Shown: positions 21,445 to 33,146 of the stretch, in pieces
How the letters are laid out: each line of letters starts with the position of its first letter
Position numbering within the stretch: position 1 is the first letter of the stretch
Assembly (NCBI GenBank): GCA_963170055.1
Contig: CAUJGJ010000397.1
Span: forward strand, 546,001 to 610,000
Source: Halisarca cf. caerulea
Lineage: Eukaryota > Porifera > Demospongiae > Chondrillida > Halisarcidae
Direction: 5' to 3'
DNA length: 64,000 nt
The notes under the pieces: model-generated
The model's input: only the letters and a program-made list of their open reading frames with translations
The model's database searches: none
Told to the model about the DNA's origin: nothing
Made by a program: the position numbers and the translations under genes

Positions 21445-23350
21445 CTTTTAGAACCTGACTTTTCAGTAGTATTTCATTAAAAATCTGTAGTGACTGTTGT
21501 AGTGATTTGTTGAGTTGTTGTTCATTGCAAGATTGTTTTGATAACATGGGCGCTTACAGGTGACAATTACTAATTAAGCACACTTGTGGTTGAAAAGGTC
21601 ACAAAAGTGTGCAATTACCAAAAACAATGCACACTTTTTCCCTTTGATGTTGACCACAGCCATACAACAAACAAATTTCAGGCGTGTACATACATGAGGT
21701 AGATTTTGATTGTTTCACTACGCAATTCCTCCATATTACGCTGTGGAAACTTTTTATTGATGTCTACCGTAGTTTGTAATTCTATGAATTCCGTATAAAA
21801 AGATACACAATTTGTGGTGATACGAGCTATGGAAAGACAGTAAACACCACTTGAAAACCTTACGGTGTGAAATTCCTTGCCTCATCGCATTGTAGTCGTT
21901 ATTTTATTGTAATGCATTTGTATAAAGATTCCAAGTGAGAACTTTTTAATGACCTGTACCGTATATACGTATGCTCACTTTTGCTTAGCCTCCAGATTTA
22001 CTTACATACCTTAAGTCCAGACCAAATGTTGCTGGTAACATTGTACTAGTAACATTTGGCATACACTTGGCAACATTATTTGGCAACATAGTGGGAGAAA
22101 TCATTTAAAACTACTGCCTTGACTATTGCTAGTCTGATGTGTCCAGTTGCACAAAATTGAAAGAAATCCTAATTTGTGCATGAAGACCCTGGATTTCTAG
22201 TCAATCTGCACAAGGTGCATAGCAATAGCTGTTGCGAGAGCTGCACATGAGTGCTACATGTGCATCAATTCCACAATATTTGAGAAATGAATCTTTTTTT
22301 ATGTCACATAACAGTGGATAGGCTTCAAACAATGACATTACGTGTTCTGTAGCTTGTCATTGTCATTGTAACTCTCCTGTGCTGTTCTGCAGCTGACCAT
22401 CTCATAGGTAACCTTTAATGTTTTGGGCAACATGTCGCCAGAGAATAGAGAATTTTTCATTCTTTGGGAACATGTTGCTCGCTCTTCGCAGCAAGCAACA
22501 TTTTCAACATACGGTACTTCTCATAGAAAACCGTCCAGCACGCCGTCAGTCATTCAGTCAGTCGATCAGCACTCAGTCAAGAGTCAATTGTCAGTTTGAG
22601 CGGCGTCATTTCATGATGCGTAATACAATGTCACGGTTGTTACACAATGGCAATAGTTGAGGAAGAAAGAAATGGCGAGAAATGGTGTATTTAAACCACG
22701 GTATGTACAGAAATTATGTTCGATTACGCAAAATAAAGTTCGTGTGAACTTTATTCAAGTTTTGAACGATTTTCGCTGAAGCTTCAAGGCCACCATATTA
22801 AAATTTTGTGTGAACTTAACTGACACTTTGAACAATCTTCACTGAAACTTCAAGCGAATGCCACTAATTCTTTCTAGGAACAAGCAAGACTGCGGAGCTA
22901 CTGCTATTTGCATCCAAGGGATATCTCACATTTCCAAAGTGATATCCCTCCAAGTAGCTAGAACGAACTGGCCCCAATCCAACAATCGAAGAAGATGCTT
23001 CGAATATTTCCGGAGATAAATTGCCAATGGAGGCGGATAACTCAGGCTTTTTTCTCAAATTTGAAGAGTCTTCAGAGAAAAAGAGAGTGGATGATTCGAT
23101 CTCTTGCGAAACGTCACGGCCAGTCACAGTCATTCAATCGTTGTCAAACAGTCAGCCACTTAGTCAGTCACGCTGTCATCGGCCGTAAACTGGACATAGT
23201 TACGGTGTGCATAGTGAAAATCGTTCTTTCATTTGGATGCCATTTATTACCGTAATTTGACACCTACCGTAGTACCAAACACAATAGCAAGCTCAACACT
23301 GAAGATCAACCTAGGCCAAGAATGTCCTTTGCGCACATCGCATATCAGAT
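21445..23350 (+). other. Non-coding stretch with Harbinger-like relics
   Basis: No gene seen. 22018-22105 and about 22390-22515 hold phrases close to the ends and 5' flank of Harbinger H1 (GGTAACCTTTRATSTTT, GCAACATTTTCAACATAC), suggesting an eroded relative. 22720-22860 contains a diverged direct repeat (GTGTGAACTT ... ACTTTGAACRAT ... TTCAAGC). Confidence 0.35.
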
Positions 23351-23583
23351 TTTTGGACTTCACGAATACATTCCAGACTTCACTGCAATGGCAGAGTGTC
23401 AACTATGGAATCATCTTGTAGCTTATACACTCAGCTAGAGTTCAATAATTGTTCTGAGTTTTGGACTTCACGAATATATTCCAGACTTCGCTGCAATGGC
23501 AGAGTGTCAACTATGGAATCATCTAGTAGCTTATACACTCAGCTAGAGTTCAATAGAAAGCATGAATTGTTCTGAGTTTTAGC
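23351..23583 (+). repeat. Tandem duplication, about 108-bp unit, two copies
   Basis: Two nearly identical units starting TTTTGGACTTCACGAATA at 23351 and 23459. The second has a short insertion (AAGCATGAAT region). No coding content. Confidence 0.85.
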
Positions 23584-23962
23584 AATGAGCTAAGGCTTCC
23601 TTTTGAGGTAAGACAAATTAGCTTGATTTTCAATAGCCTTTTTTCTGCTTTTTCCAAGCAAATTCATACAAGTTTTCCATCAAAAGGTAGCCTATCTGTT
23701 GTACCTTCCTACGGACATAATAGCTAAGTCATTGCTCTTCCAATTCGTCTGGAAAACATTCCAAAAGTTTTAGAACTATACTTCATATTCGCTATGGGCG
23801 CGGGTAAGAGGGTTAACCTGCATGGAGGTCCCATCTTTGTGAATGCAAGGTTTTCTTTGGAAAAACAATGCACAATATTACGTATGCCCTTAAGTTCCAT
23901 TTCTGAATCCTCATAAAGGTTGTAGAAGGCTTTTGTTATGGGAAAAAACTCGGTAATATCGC
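23584..23962 (+). other. Non-coding stretch
   Basis: I see no gene or repeat that can be supported here. Confidence 0.3.
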
Positions 23963-24625
23963 TATGCACAGTCAACAGATGTGTCCACTATATGCAGTGA
24001 ACAGGTGTGTCCATCACACACAGTCAACATGTGTGTCCACTATACACAGTCAACAGGTATGTCCACCACACACAGTCAACAGGTGTGTCCACCACACACA
24101 GTCAACAGGTGTGTCCATCACACACAGTCAACAGGTGTGTCCACCACACACAGTCAACAGGTGTGTCCATCACACACAGTCAACAGGTGTGTCCATCACA
24201 CACAGTCAACATGTGTGTCCATCACACACAGTCAACATGTGTGTCCACTATACACAGTCAACAGGTATGTCCACCACACACAGTCAACAGGTGTGTCCAC
24301 CACACACAGTCAACAGGTGTGTCCATCACACACAGTCAACAGGTGTGTCCACCACACACAGTCAACAGGTGTGTCCATCACACACAGTCAACAGGTGTGT
24401 CCATCACACACAGTCAACAGGTGTGTCCATCACACACAGTCAACAGGTGTGTCCACCACACACAGTCAACAGGTGTGTCCATCACACACAGTCAACAGGT
24501 GTGTCCATCACACACAGTCAACAGATGTGTCCACTATACACAGTGAACAGGTGTGTCCACCACACACAGTGAACAGGTGTGTCCACTATACACAGTAAAC
24601 AGGTGTGCCACTATACACAGTACAT
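23963..24625 (+). repeat. Minisatellite, 26-bp unit, about 25 copies
   Basis: The unit is CACACAGTCAACAGGTGTGTCC plus ATCA or ACCA, with a few CTATACACAGTSAACA variants at both ends. Because 26 is not a multiple of three and the unit lacks stops, all three forward frames stay open for about 200 codons. These frames are not supported as genes. Confidence 0.95.
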
Positions 24626-25375
24626 GCACGGTACTCAGTTCTGTGTACAACCAATTGAGACTGGCTGACAAGTGCACCCTGTCACATAAGAACACATATA
24701 GGCCCATATGTATTCCTATTAGTTTACACGAGAGGCATCAATACATATGCACGTGCCTGTTTGTTAGGCACATAATTCCTTTCCACTTGCAGTGATAAGT
24801 GCATATGCTTAACAACCAGTCTCTAACATAAACTGTTCCACAAACAAGTCCATCTCACAAGCCATGAGTTATGTACGTATGTACGTGTTCATATATAGAC
24901 TTCGAACTGCCTCATGATATACAAACTACACACTATTCCCATGTTTCTACATATGTATCTACATACATACTACATACGTACATACATTCTGCCATGTCAC
25001 CTACATGTGTGGGTGCATGGGAATGGGAAGTACTTACCATACTTCCCACCCCCATGCAACAGACCTCCTCAATACAGTATATGCAATAATTTTACACACA
25101 ACCAAGCATCTATTTTCCATTCAGTACAATGATATTCGTGCTCATACACCACATCGACAGCAGTTGCATGGATACAAGTATAGACACAAAACATTAACTG
25201 TTGACACAATATGGTTACATTATTGACAATCACTAATCTTGCTACTATCCACTGAGTGAAATCAATCATCAAAGGCTATATAACAAGTGGGATTGCTGCA
25301 GCTCACATTCATCGAAGTTCTTTAAGAAGAGAGATTTCACTGTCTGAGGGTTTTTAGTCACAATGAAAAATACAA
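24626..25375 (+). other. Non-coding stretch
   Basis: No gene seen. It starts with the CCAATTGAGACTGGCTGACA phrase also found beside the CA array at 16350. It contains TACGTACG-type words. Confidence 0.3.
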
Positions 25376-25837
25376 ATGGATTGCTGCCACCACTGCAATT
25401 ATTACTATACAGACTGTCCCTGCCAAACATGTGTATTACTGCTTGGTCTTCCACCAGATACAACTGCAGCAAACTACATCCCTCTCACCTGCAACAGCTC
25501 AACAGTTGCAACAAAACCAGTAGTTATAGAGTATGTACTCAATAGCCAAGGGGCTTCAAGTAATCCAGAGCATAGGTGCTATGGACTTTCATGCCAGAAA
25601 TGTGAGGAGACCACAAACTACGCCACCCACAACGATCCAGAACAAGGCAATGAACAGGACCATTTAGAGCAAGCCAATGAGCAGCGTGAGATAATTGACT
25701 TAACTCGAGAGGAAGAAATAATTGATCTCACTAACAGTTCAGATGAAGACAGCACTGATGAAACAGAGTCTACCACTATGAAGTTTGCCCGAGTAAACAT
25801 ACAAAGAAGTGGAATGAACATTACTATTAAGTTTTAG
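25376..25837 (+). CDS. Small acidic protein with tandem SUMO-interaction-like motifs
   Basis: A 153-aa frame starting at ATG 25376 with a stop four codons upstream. The N-terminus is cysteine-rich (MDCCHHC ... CPCQTC). Near residues 107-125 are two copies of IIDLT, the second followed by the acidic run NSSDEDSTDETES. Hydrophobic IIDLT cores next to acidic residues are the classic SUMO-interacting motif, and tandem copies are known from SUMO-targeted proteins such as RNF4. I recognise no other domain. It could be a short host gene, an exon of a larger gene or a mobile-element accessory gene. No homologous copy lies in the window. Support is moderate and rests on the motifs. Confidence 0.45.
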   Translation: MDCCHHCNYYYTDCPCQTCVLLLGLPPDTTAANYIPLTCNSSTVATKPVVIEYVLNSQGASSNPEHRCYGLSCQKCEETTNYATHNDPEQGNEQDHLEQANEQREIIDLTREEEIIDLTNSSDEDSTDETESTTMKFARVNIQRSGMNITIKF

Positions 25838-25879
25838 GTTAGCAACTGATTTACGTAATTATGTACATGCATCTATTCC

Positions 25880-26112
25880 TTATATTGAGTTAAGTTATTC
25901 TCATTCTTCACCTTTTGCATATTCAACTTTTGCTACAGTTGTTACTTCATATTCACATTTGCTTGAATTAATTGCTTGTAAACTAAACTTGAGTTAAGCT
26001 ATTCTCATTCTTCATCTTTTGCATATTCAACTTTTGCTACAGTTTTTTCACCATATTCACATTTGCTTGAATCAATTACTTGTAAACTAAACTTGAGCTA
26101 AGTTATTTAAAG
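25880..26112 (+). repeat. Tandem duplication, about 110-bp unit
   Basis: Two diverged copies of a unit containing TTCTCATTCTTCAYCTTTTG and CATATTCACATTTGCTTGAA, starting near 25894 and 26000. It lies in the 3' flank of the small acidic protein gene. Confidence 0.8.
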
Positions 26113-26205
26113 AGACAGTACTCTGAGAACATGCCATGCAAACGATACTATATAGCAACTATTAAGTGATAAATACCGTATGTCGCATACCAAAACTCTC
26201 TTTTT

Positions 26206-26511
26206 GGGCCGCCGGAAGGCGGCCCTATATTGTTTTTACTTTCACCAGAAGTGTCCGGAACGTCCGGAACGATGTAAATATATATATATATATATATATG
26301 TCAACAACATGGCGGACGCGAAGTCGGTACAAATTCTTTCGGCTATATTTCGATAAAATTCATTCTTTTGCTCCTGATTTTATCAGCGAAGGGTCTTTTA
26401 GACCAGAAGAGTTCTTCAAAATATTATTTTAGTCAATAACGCCGATTTCCAAGCGATTTGAGTTTCCAGGGCCGTAGGCGGCCCACGAGTTTTTTAAACT
26501 CGAATCGCTTG
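26206..26511 (+). mobile_element. Hairpin-ended repeat family B, copy B1
   Basis: About 306 bp and complete. Left hairpin GGGCCGCC/GGCGGCCC, TATATTGTTTTTAC, CCGGAACG repeats, a TA array, ATGTCAACAACATGGCGGAC, then the right nested hairpin ending AATCGCTTG. It follows TTTTT and is followed by TT. A short frame MSTTWRTRSRY ... EEFFKILF is shared with B2. Confidence 0.8.
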
Positions 26512-26519
26512 TTCTCATG

Positions 26520-27224
26520 GAGCACTTTGTAATTTTGGTAGATTCTGAGCACAGAATGATCATTATCTCTTCATACCATTGCACTAATTTTGTATCATAC
26601 CAACAGCACCTCAATAGCAGTCGATGACAGTATTCAGTATAAAACACGGCACACAACACTAATCACATGACATAAGGAGACATTTCTACAGCGATACTAT
26701 ATATCTTACAACATGTATCCCATCTGTATTTACGTACGTACATTGGGGTCCAGGGGATTCACCTGGAAAAGCTGCATACCCAAGTCTCCATATTATAAGC
26801 ACCAACATGTCACTTACATCATAGATAACATAAAGTGTTAGTTCATCTATGCTTACATCTAGGTCCAGGGTATTCCTTGGAAACCAACATAGATAGATAC
26901 TTATTCTAACATCAATCAATGCCACTAGTATTAATAGGGGTCCTCAAAATCATAAACACAGTGGATTAAGTCTTCAATACAAAGCACAGCACACAAATCT
27001 AATTACATGACATATGCAGACATTTCTAGGGAGTACAAAAACTGTCACTGTTCCATACCTTACACTTGCTGTAACTATCAAATCCTCCGCCATTTTATCG
27101 CACATGTCTTACCGTTGCCGTCACACTGACGATTCAAGCTTTGTAAAAAATGACGCTTACATTCCTTCCATGTAAGGTTAACTATTGCGCAAGACAGTTT
27201 TGCTCATTTTCCATGAAGCCAGAG
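26520..27224 (+). other. Non-coding stretch with a diverged duplication
   Basis: No gene. Phrases such as AATCACATGACATAAGGAGACATTTCTA (about 26660) and its relative near 27000, and GGTCCAGGG-containing units at 26749 and 26872, show an old local duplication. Confidence 0.4.
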
Positions 27225-27682
27225 CCAGATGACTGCTGTAGGCTTTGTTTCATTGTTTAACCATTTTGGAGTGTCTAAATGTGTATTTAAAGTGGTTTGG
27301 TGTGGTTTAGTACGAGTTGGACTTCAGTAAAAGAAATTCTTTAGCTTTTCTTGGATATTTTCGCGTACGTGTGTATGATTTTGTGTTTGTGTGCCTGTTC
27401 AGGCCTTGTCTAGCATGGCATAGAGGGTTGACGTAGACATTAGAACGAAAACGTCAATGGATAGAAGAAAAAACTTCGAAACTTTACAATGCGTTATCGC
27501 GGAAGAATTTTGAGGGAGAGAGAAGCTTCAAGAAAGCTTCAGAAATAGGTAAGATGATTGTCAAAGGCTCTCTTTTTAGCTAACCGTTTCCGAACGTAGA
27601 TATAAGAATTTCTGTATATATTTTCTTGAAATATGTTCGCGTGCGTTTGTGTTCCTTGTGTCTGTGTTTATTTGAGCATGTT

Positions 27683-27716
<34 letters not shown>

Positions 27717-27938
27717 TGATCTTAATGTTTATTGTTCTTTCTTTTCATGTTCAGAATGTAGACTTGGATAGATTGGTGAGATTGTGTGTTTTGTATGATT
27801 TGATGTGTGTGGTGTATAGTTGAGTACTTTTGTTTGTTTGTTTGTTTATGTGTGTGTGTGTGTGTGTGTATGTGTGTATATTTGTGTGTATGTGTGTGTT
27901 GTGTTTGTGTGCATTTGTGCGTTTGTGTTAATGTGTGA

Positions 27939-27980
<42 letters not shown>

Positions 27981-28285
27981 TTGTGATAGATAAGATGACT
28001 GTTGAAAGCTCTATTTCTTCAGCCATCCATTTTCGAACATATATGTAAGAATTTCTGTATGTATTTTCTTGGATATGTTCACTTGCTTTTATGTTTGCTT
28101 GTGTCTGTGTGTTTATTTGAGCATGTTCCTGTGTGTGTGTGCATGTGTGTGTGTGTGTGTGTGTGTGTTGTCTCATTGTTTATTATTCTTTCTTTATATG
28201 TTCAGAATATAGACTAAATCATGAATGCAATTGGTGAGATTGTGTGTTTTGTATGATTTGATGTGTGTGATGTATAGTTGAGTGC

Positions 28286-28340
<55 letters not shown>
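27225..28340 (+). repeat. Modular TG-rich repeat C, plus-strand copy
   Basis: Repeated modules, each with a phrase like GTAAGATGAYTGTYRAAAGC, then AAGAATTTCTGTATRTATTT, GAGCATGTTCCTGTGTG and a (TG)n array. Modules start near 27225, 27548 and 27988. GTAAGAT looks like a splice donor in each module. The same modules occur inverted at 30480-31660 and in diverged form at 43721-44336 and 48611-49369. No long frame outside the TG arrays. Confidence 0.7.
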
Positions 28341-28985
28341 TGGAAGTGGGTGTGTGGGTGTGTATGGTGTGTGTATACCTATGTGTATGGTGTGTGTATA
28401 CCTATGTGTGTGGTATATGTATGATGTGTGTACATATACCCTTGTAAATTCATGTTTGTGCACATGGTTAGTGTTAGTTGTGTATAATATTGTGTGTGTA
28501 TCAGTACGTGTGTGTGTTTGTCTATGCAATTTTAGCATGTGTCCGTTGATTCTTGTACTGAATATGGGATGTGTGTATATGTGTGTACATGATGTGAAAA
28601 TATGTGTGCATATGCAATTTTAGCATGTGTTCATTGATTCTTGTACTGAATATGGGATGTGTGTATGTGTGTACATGATGTGAAAATACGTGTGCACATG
28701 CATGGCGTTTAGAGTACATGTACCTACTTTCACTAAATTTTCTTTTCCTTTGCAAGGCAGGAAGTAAATGTGCATTGAAATGAAGATTCTAACTTAAATA
28801 TGATGAATGTTTGTGTGCATTTGTAGTATGTTGACTATTGAATTATATTTTAATTGTTGTATTATGTTTAATTCGTATTGTAAGCAGTAATGTGACATGT
28901 TTCATTATAATTATTACAAATTGAAGTGATAAATATTTGATGCATATAATTATATGCACATAACTATACAATAAGTATATTATTA
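28341..28985 (+). other. Non-coding stretch with an 88-bp tandem duplication
   Basis: Two close copies of a unit beginning TATGCAATTTTAGCATGTGT lie at about 28523-28610 and 28611-28697. The rest is AT-rich with no gene. Confidence 0.6.
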
Positions 28986-28989
28986 TTAA

Positions 28990-29765
28990 CCTTTTAATGG
29001 CCACGTGTTTCTGTCATCGCTAGACCGTTAACGACCGTAAGCCACGGATATTTAGAAGATTCGTTTGGTCAGGAAAATCGCTCAAATTGTTTTGTTTCCG
29101 CCGTATTACTCACTGCTGTCCTCAAGATACTCTCTTTCGTCTATTCGAGAGTGGATGCTACTACAGTTCGTGATTTTAAGGTTCTTTTGTAAGAGTATGT
29201 ATGTGCGTTATTTCGAGTTGTCTAAATGTTGGTCACTTGAAACATTTCGAGCAGTGATTGTACGATATGAAGCTCAGGTTGACTTCTATGGCTCAAAGTA
29301 CGCACCTGTCTTCAAGGGAGACACTTCTATCAAATGAACGAAAAGAATTTTTAGTTCTGCCTGTGACAGAAATGGAAATGAACAACATATTCGTGCACGA
29401 AAAGTTACGAGAGTTTTGTTCCAGTCTTTGCTTCGATATTGCTCAAACAAAGGCAAAATATGATATTATACCCAAGAAATAATGCATTGTTTCTTTGAGC
29501 AACTTTGAGCGGAAGCCATTTTTGTTTGTATAATTTAGTAAAATGTTCGTATAACTGCGTGTTAGTGTGTACAATTGCGTTTCTTGTAGAATTTCTTTGA
29601 CTTCGTACAGCTATGTATGACTATAAAATTTGGCCTGGCAACTACATAGACAATGCCCTTTCTGCCACACTAACTTTTGTGGCAATTGCGCAACTTTCGC
29701 ACCCCGCGGTCTTCAAGTATACTTGTTGATATAAGCCACTAAAGTGGCTAATGGACGTTAAAAGG
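28990..29765. mobile_element. piggyBac-like MITE
   Basis: TTAA flanks both ends (28986-28989, 29766-29769). The termini are CCTTTTAATGGCCA and complement (CCTTTTAACGTCCA read inward from the right). TTAA targets with CCYTTT-type ends indicate piggyBac. It is 776 bp with no transposase; the internal open frames of 75-90 codons match nothing I know. Confidence 0.75.
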
Positions 29766-29769
29766 TTAA

Positions 29770-30072
29770 AACAGTACATATTGAACTGTTAAGGATACAG
29801 TTTATAGTAAGCCTATAGTGCAGCTGCTGTTTTGCTTACTGTTTCCTAAATGGGGAAAAGAAGAAACACAATGACATTTCACCAGTATGTGTGGTGAAGG
29901 GTATACACAGGCACGAGGTGGAGGACAATGAGGTCTCATTGGAGACAGGATCCTCCTCTCTTGCTTTCTTCATCATCATTCCTTTTGGAGCTGACGTTGC
30001 TTTATAATAAATGAATCTGTCATAAAAAACAATCCATAGCAATTGTACCTACCACAAGTCAGTTGAATTTTT
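29770..30072 (+). other. Non-coding stretch
   Basis: I see no gene or supported repeat between the piggyBac-like MITE and copy A2. Confidence 0.3.
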
Positions 30073-30135
30073 AGGGGCTGCCACAGGCAGCCCCTATATT
30101 GTTTTCATTTGGACTTCCGGTGTGTAACGCTCGTC

Positions 30136-30174
<39 letters not shown>

Positions 30175-30429
30175 GGATTTGAAGAAAAGTCTTATAATAG
30201 AGAATTTATATAATAGTAATAGAGAAGTATGAATTTATACAGTAAGGAGTTAGAGGAATTGTTTTGAAAACAATTGCCAAATATGGCAATTGTTTTCAAA
30301 ACAATCGTTCAGTTACAATAAACAGTATGTTCTATGAATGTTCAGCTGTGCACTTACACTCCAATGCTTTACAAGTGATTCGAGTGCGTGGGGCGGCAGC
30401 CCCCACGAGTTTTTAACTCGAATTACTTG
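30073..30429 (+). mobile_element. Hairpin-ended repeat family A, copy A2
   Basis: Complete. The left hairpin loop is CCACAGG rather than CCTGCGG. It has the longest TA array of the family after A4, the central palindrome and the nested right hairpin. Left flank TTTTT, right flank TTT. Confidence 0.8.
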
Positions 30430-30479
30430 TTTCCTAAGGTTTATTTTGTATTTTGTATTGAGGGAGAGAAAGAGTGTAA

Positions 30480-30493
30480 CATAATAAATGCCC

Positions 30494-30530
<37 letters not shown>

Positions 30531-30658
30531 ATGCACACGCACGCACGCACACACATACACACACCTGCATGAATGCATTGATTCACAAGCACAATAATGC
30601 TACCAAACTCACCATCCTTTCCATTTGGGATTTCATGAGTGTAACATAAGAAATGCCC

Positions 30659-30713
<55 letters not shown>

Positions 30714-31660
30714 TACACACACACACACACATACACACACCCAAGCAAACATAAAAGCAAGTGAACATATCCAAGAAAATACATACAGAAATTCTTACAT
30801 ATACGTTCGAAAACGGTTAGCTAGAGAAATAGAGCTTTCAATAGTCATCTATCACAAATACACCCACACCCACACATTAACACAAACGCACAAATGCACA
30901 CAAACACACAACACACACAGACATACACACACACACACACACATACACACACACACACAGGAACATGCTCAAATAAACACACAGACACAAGCAAACATAA
31001 AAGCAAGTGAACATATCCAAGAAAATACATACAGAAATTCTTACATATACGTTTGAAAACGGTTAGCTAAAGAAATAGAGCTTTCAACAGTCATCTATCA
31101 CAAATACACCCACACCCACACCCACCCACACACACATTAACACAAACGCACAAATGCACACAAACACACAACACACACACACACACACACACAGGAACAT
31201 GCTCAAATAAACACACAGACACAAGCAAACATAAAAGCAAGTGAACATATCCAAGAAAATACATACAGAAATTCTTACATATACGTTTGAAAATGGTTAG
31301 CTAAAGAAATAGAGCTTTCAACAATCATCTTACCTATTTCTGAAGCTTTCTTGAAGCTTCTCTTTCCCTCAAAATTCTTCTGCGATAAAGCGTTGTAAAG
31401 TTTCGAAGTTTTTTCTTCTATCCATTGACGTTTTCGTTCTAATGTCTACGTCAACCCTCTGTGCCATGCTAGACAAGGCCTGAATAAACACACACACAAA
31501 ATCATACACACGTACGCGAAAATATCCAAGAAAAGCTAAAGAATTTCTTTTACTGAAGTCCAACTCGTACTAAACCGCACCAAACCACTTTAAATACACA
31601 TTTAGACACTCCAAAATGGTTAAACAAAGAAACAAAGCTTTCAGCAGTCATCTCACCTGT
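30480..31660 (-). repeat. Modular repeat C, minus-strand copy
   Basis: The inverse complement of the 27225-28340 modules: at least three units of 200-240 bp (near 30740-30960, 30960-31200 and 31200-31340), each with GAACATGCTCAAATAAACAC and AAATACATACAGAAATTCTT, separated by (CA)n. The part 31340-31660 matches 27225-27550 almost base for base. With the plus copy it makes an inverted pair with a 2.1 kb spacer that holds the piggyBac-like MITE and A2. Confidence 0.7.
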
Positions 31661-32154
31661 TCCCGAAGCTTTCTTTGACCTTTTCTTGGCTTTCATAGAC
31701 TTCCATGGTAACGAAACATAAGATTCTTCAGTTTAGCTCTCCATCCGTAGACATTTTCATCCTAAATACTAAGTCCAAGTTCTCTTTCGTCTTAGAGGAG
31801 GCATCAGAAGAGCTTTTGTCAGTTTTCGAGTCCTTCCAAAGCTTTTTTGAATGAAGGGAACATCTTTAGACTTGTTTGCGTACCCATACAACTTGAAGGC
31901 CCACGGAAATTCTTGGAGCGACTTGAAACTTTGTAAATAACTCTCAAACAAACAACTAAGCAACGGCTTACAACTGAGAAGATACGCTACAACAACGTGT
32001 AACACGAGCGCTTCGTTTACGGTCGATTCTCGCCCTTTGTGCAATTGTCACATATCATTTAGGCAAGCGTTGTCCAAGCTATCTTCGATGCTAGTTAGAA
32101 GGCAATATGGCTTTCCAAAGCGGAATAACAATGAATCTTACAGTTGCCATTTTT
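31661..32154 (-). repeat. Further repeat C sequence and first copy of a 180-bp unit
   Basis: 31740-31830 is the inverse of 43915-44010 (AAAACTGACAAAAGCT, AGAGAACTT, GTATTTAGGATG). 31990-32154 is duplicated at about 32525-32693 (TATCTTCGATGCTAGTTAGA, GGCAATATGGCTTTCC). No gene seen. Confidence 0.6.
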
Positions 32155-32219
32155 AGGGGCTGCCTGTGGCAGCCCCTATATTGTTTTCATTTGGACTTCC
32201 GGTGTGTAACGCTCGTCCG

Positions 32220-32251
<32 letters not shown>

Positions 32252-32503
32252 TTTGAAGAAAAGTCTTATAATAGAGAATTTATACAATAGTAATAGAGAA
32301 GTATGAATTTATACAGAAATGAGTTATAGGAATTGTTTTGAAAACAATTGCCAAATATGGCAATTGTTTTCAAAACAATCGCCCAGTTACAATAAACAGT
32401 ATGTTCAATGAAGGTTCAGCTGTGCACTAACCCTTCAATGTTTTGCAAGTAATTCGAACGTGTGGGGCGGCAGCCCCCACGAGTTTTTAACTCGAATTAC
32501 TTG
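32155..32503 (+). mobile_element. Hairpin-ended repeat family A, copy A3
   Basis: A complete copy. It sits in the first copy of a local duplication, so the second copy (GCCATTTTTTCTTAC, about 32680-32694) shows the likely empty site: insertion within a T run, with T5 left and TTT right after insertion. Confidence 0.8.
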
Positions 32504-32938
32504 TTTCTTACGCTCAGCGCCAAAGTTGCTTCAAAGACTTTTCATTCGTTTACAGTCAATTCTTGTTCTTTGTGCAGTTGTCGCATATCAATTAATCAAG
32601 CATTGTCCAGGCTATCTTCGATGCTAGTTAGAAGGCAATATGGCTTTCCTAAGCGGAATAACAACGACTCTTACTGTTGCCATTTTTTCTTACACCATAT
32701 GGCCACGGCTGTTCAATAGCAGCATTTTAGTTTTCACGTGATTGTCACTCGCGCTATAACCGCATGGCATTATAGCCCCTGGCGCTTATACCATGCCATA
32801 CATTAGAGACAATTTTTGACCTGATCTTTTGCCGTTCCTGAAGTTTTCAGGAATAATTAGCACACATTCCTTGTAAGCCTATTCCTCTCCCTTACCTTTG
32901 GTGTAGAACAGATACCTGTTGCATTTTTATAGGCAGCG
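32504..32938 (+). other. Second copy of the local duplication and spacer
   Basis: 32525-32693 repeats 31990-32154. The rest up to the gypsy LTR is non-coding. CAGCG at 32934-32938 is the left gypsy target duplication. Confidence 0.5.
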
Positions 32939-33135
32939 TGTTGTATCTCCCACGTAAGTGCCAACGTCAGTCTCATTGGATTAGTCACTAGCAGACACTG
33001 ATTCTCTTCAAAACATACACAGCTTATATACTAGCACAATGAATCACCACCAGTCATTAAACACATAACAATCTTGTTCTAGAATGTTCAGAATCACAAT
33101 AACAGGATGATGCAATGTTCTTCCAGATTGCAACA
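32939..33135 (-). repeat. gypsy 3' LTR
   Basis: 197 bp, TGTTGCAATC ... GATACAACA on the minus strand. Nearly identical to the interrupted 5' LTR. Confidence 0.9.
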
Positions 33136-33146
33136 TCTCTCCTTCC

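Noticed and set aside
17660..22515. One large Harbinger spanning 17.7-22.5 kb
   Set aside because: End-like phrases exist at both sides, but no target duplication and no transposase remnants between them.
23964..24598. Three overlapping 180-205 codon frames
   Set aside because: Products of the 26-bp minisatellite; no start context, no non-repetitive part.
23963..24625. CRISPR-like array
   Set aside because: Units are contiguous without unique spacers, and the context is eukaryotic.
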